Assembly (NCBI GenBank): GCA_002342685.1
Contig: DDQN01000070.1
Coordinates: 1 to 10,377, forward strand
Direction of reading: 5' to 3'
Length of the DNA: 10,377 nucleotides
From: Vibrio sp. UBA2441
GTDB taxonomy: Bacteria; Pseudomonadota; Gammaproteobacteria; Enterobacterales; Vibrionaceae
Position 1 is the first letter of the stretch. Each line of letters starts with the position of its first letter. The notes below the pieces were generated by a model. It did no database searches and was not told where the DNA came from. It saw only the letters and a program-made list of their open reading frames with translations. Shown here one piece after another: positions 6,901 through 10,377 of this stretch. Position numbers and translations under genes: made by a program.

Positions 6901-7617
6901 TTATTGTTTATTGGAAGAAAGTAAATACTGATTAAGCATATGAATAACACTTTTTCTTTCTGTCCGGTACTTTGATTCCGCCTGAAAGCACTTGTCTACG
7001 ATCGCCTGTTTATTATCAAACTCGACACGTTCACATAACAGTGCAAAAAAATCGATACTAAACTCCGGGTGGCACTGAAGCGTTAAGTTTCCTTTAGAGT
7101 CGGTAGTAACAACGTTATCACAATGCTCGCTGTAAGCATTACTGAAAAAACCAGTGCCTAGTTGAGTGACTTCTTCCTGATGCATAAACAAAAGTGCTTC
7201 ACCAGCCAGCGGTAGATGAGGCTGATTTTTAACAAAGAGCCTCTCCAATCCAACTGCAAACCCGTCAGCTCTTTTTTCTACTTTCCCACCAAGCGCTTTA
7301 TGGATCATTTGATGGCCAAAACAGATACCAAACAATTGTTTATTGTCCTGATAAAGCTTAGCGACCAAATTTTCCAGTTTAGATACCCACTCATCATCGT
7401 CATTAACACTGTACTTACTACCACTGATCAACCACAAGTCGGCAGAAAGTTCGTCCTGAGTATCGGGAAATTCGCCAAGATAACAATTCCAGCTTTGCTG
7501 TAATTCAAACTCTTGATTAAACAAGTTAAAAAGCGCGCCTGTATAATAACCAAATTTTTCAATGGCTTCTGGGTAATGCTCATCACATAATAGAATTGAT
7601 ACTTTTCTATTTGCCAT
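6901..7617 (-). CDS. Stand-alone class I glutamine amidotransferase (YfeJ/GuaA-N-like)
   Basis: A 238-residue triad amidotransferase domain that should hydrolyse an amide such as glutamine, or a gamma-glutamyl bond, through a cysteine thioester. The nucleophile is C99 in the elbow LFGICFGHQM, and the triad is completed by H183 and E185 in QCHPEFS. The layout, with LWLISGSKYSV before the elbow and HQEEV after it, resembles the glutaminase half of GMP synthase and the YfeJ group. No synthase domain is fused or encoded beside it, so its acceptor is unknown. The frame is open to 7722, but the ATG at 7617 has GGAG seven bases upstream and begins the domain directly (MANRKVSILLCDEHYP). First gene of the operon with the Cys4 protein and M14 enzyme; together they might add or remove a glutamyl or amide group on a shared compound. 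Confidence 0.88.
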   Translation of the reverse strand: MANRKVSILLCDEHYPEAIEKFGYYTGALFNLFNQEFELQQSWNCYLGEFPDTQDELSADLWLISGSKYSVNDDDEWVSKLENLVAKLYQDNKQLFGICFGHQMIHKALGGKVEKRADGFAVGLERLFVKNQPHLPLAGEALLFMHQEEVTQLGTGFFSNAYSEHCDNVVTTDSKGNLTLQCHPEFSIDFFALLCERVEFDNKQAIVDKCFQAESKYRTERKSVIHMLNQYLLSSNKQ

Positions 7618-7752
7618 TCCGTCGCTCCAATAAACGGTAGTAATCCATCTGATCACAATAACACCAAAAATCGAAAACTCGGCACTACTACAATGAATAA
7701 GTTTTATACCTATAACTCTCATTTTTAATGCGTGTTATTTTTAAAATAAGCC

Positions 7753-7780
7753 TTTACATTAGCTTTTATACCTGTACTAT
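7753..7780 (+). promoter_or_regulatory. Probable cold-shock gene promoter
   Basis: TTTACA (7753-7758, five of six -35 matches) and TACTAT (7775-7780, four of six -10 matches) are 16 bases apart. A start near 7787 would give a leader of about 180 bases, similar in scale to the roughly 160-base leader of E. coli cspA. I see no sequence clearly matching the E. coli cold box. Confidence 0.5.
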
Positions 7781-7786
7781 ATGCCT

Positions 7787-7967
7787 CGCTCTGTTGTTCA
7801 GAGTTATTAATGTAACAATAAGTCAAAGTTCGCCAATCAGATTCATCTTAGTTGTTGTTTTTGTTCTACGTGTTCCTCTAGTCTCATCGTCTCATTGAAA
7901 TAATTCGGCTCATGGCAAGTTCGCGACGACGCGAAATTTCTTAATTATTACTTATAAGGGACACATT
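7787..7967 (+). promoter_or_regulatory. Long structured 5' leader of the cold-shock gene
   Basis: The 350-base stretch 7618-7967 contains no convincing gene; its right half is the probable transcribed leader. It contains a pyrimidine-rich segment (7845-7880), a tandem GTCTCATC/GTCTCATT (7881-7896), and a hairpin TTCGCG-ACGA-CGCGAA (7920-7935). The hairpin is followed by an AU-rich unstructured stretch and the SD AAGGGA (7956-7961). In CspA-family genes such leaders change fold with temperature to expose the SD; that this one does so is inference. Confidence 0.5.
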
Positions 7968-8180
7968 ATGTCTACTACAACTACTGGTACTGTAAAATGG
8001 TTTAACGAAACTAAAGGTTTCGGTTTTATTTCTCAAAGCAACGGCGGTCCTGACGTATTCGTACACTTCCGTGCTATCGCTTCAGAAGGTTTCAAAACTC
8101 TTGCTGAAGGCCAAAAAGTATCTTTCGCTGTAGAACAAGGCCCTAAAGGCCCACAAGCTGCTAACGTGCAAGCTATCTAA
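7968..8180 (+). CDS. CspA-family cold-shock protein
   Basis: A 70-residue single OB-fold protein that binds single-stranded RNA and DNA and acts as an RNA chaperone in the cytosol. Both nucleic-acid binding motifs are intact: RNP1 in KGFGFI and RNP2 in VFVHF. The N-terminus has a run of four threonines before GTVKWFNETKGFGF, and the C-terminus ends GPQAANVQAI as in the family. AAGGGA lies six bases before the ATG. Codons are noticeably biased (GGT, GTA, CGT, AAA), which fits a highly expressed gene. It is a single-gene transcript with a long leader and a strong hairpin 16 bases after its stop. Whether it is the cold-induced paralogue or a constitutive CspE/CspC type cannot be told from the protein. 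Confidence 0.96.
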   Translation: MSTTTTGTVKWFNETKGFGFISQSNGGPDVFVHFRAIASEGFKTLAEGQKVSFAVEQGPKGPQAANVQAI

Positions 8181-8195
8181 TACAGCTAAAAGTGC

Positions 8196-8221
8196 TGAGT
8201 GTTGGTGAAAACCAACACTCA
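8196..8221. terminator. Bidirectional terminator hairpin with a GAAA loop
   Basis: TGAGTGTTGGT and ACCAACACTCA form a perfect 11-bp stem around GAAA, a very stable tetraloop on the plus strand. Sixteen bases after the csp stop it is followed by a T-rich but broken tail (CATTCTCTT). On the minus strand the tail is AGCACTTTTAGC. The TGA stop of the convergent DUF3820 gene (8219-8221) is inside the stem. It probably ends both transcripts. Confidence 0.8.
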
Positions 8222-8437
8222 CATTCTCTTCAAAGGTTTTACCACACTATCTAATCCCTCTACCTTCAGCGCCAAACATAATTGCATTAATTTTCCTAAC
8301 TCCCCATCAGGAAACTGTTCTTTTCGCGCAAACCAAAGTAAATACTCTTCAGGCAGATCAATCAAAACTCTACCCGCATACTTTCCAAACGGCATTTGCA
8401 TTCTGGCCAGTTTTATTAAATTCTCTTTTTCTAACAC
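8219..8437 (-). CDS. DUF3820 family protein (QSregVF_b-type)
   Basis: A 72-residue cytosolic protein of the DUF3820 family, named for a Pseudomonas member described as a putative quorum-sensing-regulated virulence factor; its biochemical role is not known. The family core is clear: MPFGKYAGRVLIDLPEEYLLWFARKEQFPDG, split here around FGKYAGR, LIDLPEEYL and WFARK, followed by a helical GELGKLMQLCLALK. Translation starts at GTG (8437), three bases after the stop of the SutR-like regulator. GGGAG ten bases before the start lies inside the regulator's last codons, so the two are probably translationally coupled. Its stop lies in the hairpin shared with the cold-shock gene. Pairing with a regulator of a transporter is not something the family predicts. 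Confidence 0.85.
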   Translation of the reverse strand: MLEKENLIKLARMQMPFGKYAGRVLIDLPEEYLLWFARKEQFPDGELGKLMQLCLALKVEGLDSVVKPLKRM

Positions 8438-8440
8438 GAT

Positions 8441-8986
8441 TTATGCGCTCCCTGGGTAACTAACAATATTCTGAAAAACAGCATTCTCGGTAACGGCTCG
8501 ATAACCATGCTGTTGATCGGCATAGAATTTTAAACTGTCTCCAACCAGCAGTTTCCGCCAAACACCATTGAGATAAATTTCTATAGATCCACTCAGTACG
8601 TAAATATGTTCGATAACACCATGAGCATGCGGGCCTGAAAGCTGTTCATGAAAATGGCACAATTCTATTTGAAACATTTCTAACTGAGTATCTTCTGCAT
8701 AAGAAAAAACAGTCGTTACTTTCATTCTAGGATCACCTGGAAAGATATTTTCGCTTAAACGTAACTGTTGGTCTGTCGCAAAAAAAGCAGAAAACGACGT
8801 CTCTAAACCGCTCGCTATTTGCCACAATTTCGCAATGGTCGGACTAGACTCTTGCCTCTCAATCTGGCCTAGCATTGCTTTAGAAACCCCGGTGAGCTTG
8901 GCTGTTGCATCTAAACTTAACCCTTGCTTCTTTCTTATCATTTTTAAATGGTTAGCAATATTCGCTTTGAACTTAACATCATCCAT
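8441..8986 (-). CDS. sutR: SutR/YdcN-like XRE-cupin transcriptional regulator
   Basis: A 181-residue regulator with an N-terminal XRE helix-turn-helix (about residues 8-66, recognition region GVSKAMLGQIERQESSPT) and a C-terminal cupin (about 100-175). The HTH is nearly identical to E. coli YdcN/SutR, a regulator of sulfur-use genes, and IEHIYVLSGSIEIYLNG matches its cupin. The potential metal-binding set H120, H122, E126 and H160 is complete. I chose the ATG at 8986 because GAGAAG lies just upstream and the first palindromic box (9001-9016) then stays outside the coding region; the ATG at 9034 has no Shine-Dalgarno. It is divergent from the BenE transporter, the same arrangement as E. coli ydcN-ydcO, which supports control of that transporter. 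The effector is unknown. Confidence 0.88.
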   Translation of the reverse strand: MDDVKFKANIANHLKMIRKKQGLSLDATAKLTGVSKAMLGQIERQESSPTIAKLWQIASGLETSFSAFFATDQQLRLSENIFPGDPRMKVTTVFSYAEDTQLEMFQIELCHFHEQLSGPHAHGVIEHIYVLSGSIEIYLNGVWRKLLVGDSLKFYADQQHGYRAVTENAVFQNIVSYPGSA

Positions 8987-9000
8987 AGAAATCTTCTCTT

Positions 9001-9016
9001 GTGCGCTATTACGCAC
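9001..9016. promoter_or_regulatory. Putative operator box 1 of the SutR-like regulator
   Basis: GTGCGCTATTACGCAC has outer half-sites GTGCG and CGCAC in perfect inverted symmetry. It lies just upstream of the regulator's Shine-Dalgarno and recurs with two changes at 9035. Its position suits autorepression. Confidence 0.65.
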
Positions 9017-9034
9017 AATGCTAGTGTGTATCAT

Positions 9035-9050
9035 GTACGTTATTACGCAC
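9035..9050. promoter_or_regulatory. Putative operator box 2 between regulator and transporter
   Basis: GTACGTTATTACGCAC matches box 1 at 14 of 16 positions, 34 bases away and so near the same DNA face. It ends 36 bases before the transporter ATG, where it could block or aid RNA polymerase. On the minus strand the consensus is GTGCGTAATARCGYAC. Confidence 0.65.
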
Positions 9051-9086
9051 AGAGCCTAACATTAATTTCAATGGAAGAAAATCTAG

Positions 9087-10232
9087 ATGAAGAGCCCTAT
9101 TAATATTAATCATATTTCTGCTGGATTTACCTCCGTATTAGTTGGTTATACCAGCTCTGTTATTATTATTATGCAAGCGGCAACGGCATCTGGAGCAAAT
9201 ACTAAGCAAACCGCAAGCTGGCTTTTAGCGCTTGGTATTGCAATGGGCGTCACTTCCATCGCCTATTCATGGCGATTCAAAACGCCTATTTTAACAGCGT
9301 GGTCAACCCCCGGAGCCGCAATGCTGGCAACTCAAGCTACTTCTTATTCATACGAAGAGAACATCTCTGCATTTATCGTTTCCGGACTACTAATTTCACT
9401 TACTGGCTTAATAAAACCACTAAACCGATTACTTACCGCCATATCCCCACAAATCGCGACCGCAATGCTTGCAGCAATCCTTCTGCCGTTTTGCTTAAAA
9501 GCGTTCACGCCTATCAGTTCTAATCTGGTGACATTTCTGATCTTGTTTGTCGGTTTTTTCGCTTCAAAACGACTAATTCCCAAATACGCAATGTTGGCCT
9601 TACTTGTACTTGCCATCATAGTTTCTATTTATTCAGGTTCATTTACCGATGCCGCAATAGAACTCGCTATCACCTCTCCTACATGGACAATTCCACACTT
9701 TAGCCTTCAGGCAATAATTAATATCAGTCTTCCTCTTTACATAATTACCATGCTGTCTCAAAACTTGCCTGGAATTGCCATGTTAAACAGCCATCAATAT
9801 CAAATAAAAACCAAACCCGTTTTTGTCGGTACTGGTTTAATGACCTCACTACTTGCACCCTTTGGAGGTTTTAGTATCAATCTCGCTGCTATTTCGGCGG
9901 CTATCTGTATGAATGATGATGTGGATGAAGATAAAAACCAACGATACAAGGCTTCTATGTGGGCAGGCGTTTTTTATCTTATTGCCGGACTGTGGGGGGC
10001 AACAGTAGTTAAGTTATTTTTGCTGTTACCACAAGATGTTTCCCAAATGCTGGCAGGGCTTGCTTTACTTGGAACGTTACTCATGTGTTTGCAAAATGCT
10101 TTTACAGACGATAAAAAAAGAGAGGCTGCATTACTCACCTTCCTGATTTCATTATCCGCAGTTTCATTCGCAGGGTTGAGTGCCCCGATTATCGGGTTGT
10201 TAGTAGGAATCATCTATACCCAATCAACTTGA
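9087..10232 (+). CDS. BenE/YdcO-family inner-membrane transporter
   Basis: A 381-residue polytopic membrane protein of the BenE family (benzoate/proton symporters and the uncharacterised E. coli YdcO). About 11-12 hydrophobic segments span the protein. Family stretches visible include GFTSVLVGYTSSVIIIMQAA near the N-terminus (9087-9185), FKTPILTAWSTPGAA, the central PFGGFSINLAAISAAI, and a C-terminal GLSAPIIGLLVGIIY. GGAAGA lies eight bases before the ATG. It is divergent from the SutR-like regulator, as ydcO is from ydcN in E. coli, so YdcO function is a better guess than true benzoate import; no benzoate-degradation gene is near. The protein is slightly shorter than YdcO at the C-terminus (family about 390), where it meets a transposase fragment. 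Confidence 0.9.
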   Translation: MKSPININHISAGFTSVLVGYTSSVIIIMQAATASGANTKQTASWLLALGIAMGVTSIAYSWRFKTPILTAWSTPGAAMLATQATSYSYEENISAFIVSGLLISLTGLIKPLNRLLTAISPQIATAMLAAILLPFCLKAFTPISSNLVTFLILFVGFFASKRLIPKYAMLALLVLAIIVSIYSGSFTDAAIELAITSPTWTIPHFSLQAIINISLPLYIITMLSQNLPGIAMLNSHQYQIKTKPVFVGTGLMTSLLAPFGGFSINLAAISAAICMNDDVDEDKNQRYKASMWAGVFYLIAGLWGATVVKLFLLLPQDVSQMLAGLALLGTLLMCLQNAFTDDKKREAALLTFLISLSAVSFAGLSAPIIGLLVGIIYTQST

Positions 10233-10377
10233 AGATGCTCGGCTGAGCACCTGAAAATTGTCGTTAATTCGAGACGTCAATGAGCCAGAAATCTCTGGCA
10301 GAGTTGCTGTAAAAAAGTGCTCAATCGCAGTTCTAAAATCCCGCTTATTCTTGAAGTAAACATTGTTCCTTGCATGC
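10224..10377 (-). CDS. C-terminal 50 residues of an IS630-like transposase (5' part outside the window)
   Basis: Frame two of the minus strand is open from the window edge to a TGA at 10226-10224. It encodes HARNNVYFKNKRDFRTAIEHFF and, further on, SRINDNFQVL. The pattern RNxYF...F..A...FF......INDNFQVI is that of the C-terminal end of IS630-family DDE transposases. The upstream catalytic domain would lie beyond the right edge, so I cannot tell whether the element is intact. Its stop codon lies inside the last codons of benE (9-base tail-to-tail overlap), leaving little room for a terminal inverted repeat outside benE. Small internal palindromes (10236-10249, 10284-10299) lack T-tracts and are not called terminators. 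Confidence 0.65.
   Translation of the reverse strand, partial: HARNNVYFKNKRDFRTAIEHFFTATLPEISGSLTSRINDNFQVLSRASSS

Noticed and set aside
7618..7722. N-terminal extension of the amidotransferase
   Set aside because: The domain begins at the ATG at 7617, which has a good SD; the extra 35 residues look like translated leader.
8987..9034. Longer start for the SutR-like regulator
   Set aside because: No SD before 9034 and it would place operator box 1 in the coding sequence.
9344..9619. Minus-strand open frame inside the transporter
   Set aside because: A shadow of the BenE reading frame with no independent support.
10236..10249. TGCTC-GGCT-GAGCA hairpin as the benE terminator
   Set aside because: Five pairs, no T-tract, and it lies inside the transposase reading frame on the other strand.

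Overview
The window looks like chromosomal DNA of a marine-type gammaproteobacterium (Vibrionales or Oceanospirillales-like). The basis is a moderately AT-rich composition, enterobacterial-type homologues (YdhF, MalS, PspE-like rhodanese, SutR/YdcN with BenE/YdcO) and a 70-residue CspA-family cold-shock protein. I cannot name the genus from sequence alone. Genes are short, mostly single or in 2-3 gene operons, on both strands. There are no tRNA, rRNA or CRISPR signals. One transposase fragment lies at the right edge.

Layout. 1-1321 (minus): C-terminally cut CHASE3-HAMP-GGDEF diguanylate cyclase with an intact I-site. 1531-2439 (minus): YdhF-type aldo/keto reductase, closed by a clear intrinsic terminator and preceded by a promoter-like pair inside an inverted repeat. 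2527-3090 (minus): exported protein of unknown function, divergent from 3267-5315 (plus), a MalS-type periplasmic alpha-amylase; the space between them holds a perfect 9-bp inverted repeat and a 13-bp palindrome. 5415-5759 (plus): small periplasmic rhodanese.

7617-5803 (minus) is a compact three-gene operon in transcription order: class I glutamine amidotransferase, 52-residue four-cysteine protein, M14-type zinc carboxypeptidase/deacylase. Gaps are 13 and 8 bases, and a probable terminator follows. This is the most interesting unexplained unit. 7968-8180 (plus): cold-shock protein with a long structured leader. An 11-bp GAAA-loop hairpin after it also contains the stop codon of the convergent gene and probably terminates both directions.

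8986-8219 (minus): SutR/YdcN-like XRE-cupin regulator, then a DUF3820 gene three bases later. Divergent from it is 9087-10232 (plus), a BenE/YdcO transporter. The regulator-transporter pair matches the E. coli ydcN-ydcO arrangement. Two near-identical 16-bp palindromic boxes between them are the obvious candidate operators. At the end, the last 50 codons of an IS630-like transposase run on the minus strand, with the stop codon overlapping the end of benE.

Nothing here is proven to be a new defence or biosynthetic system. The amidotransferase/Cys4/M14 operon, the paired operators and the transposase-benE junction are the places to look further.
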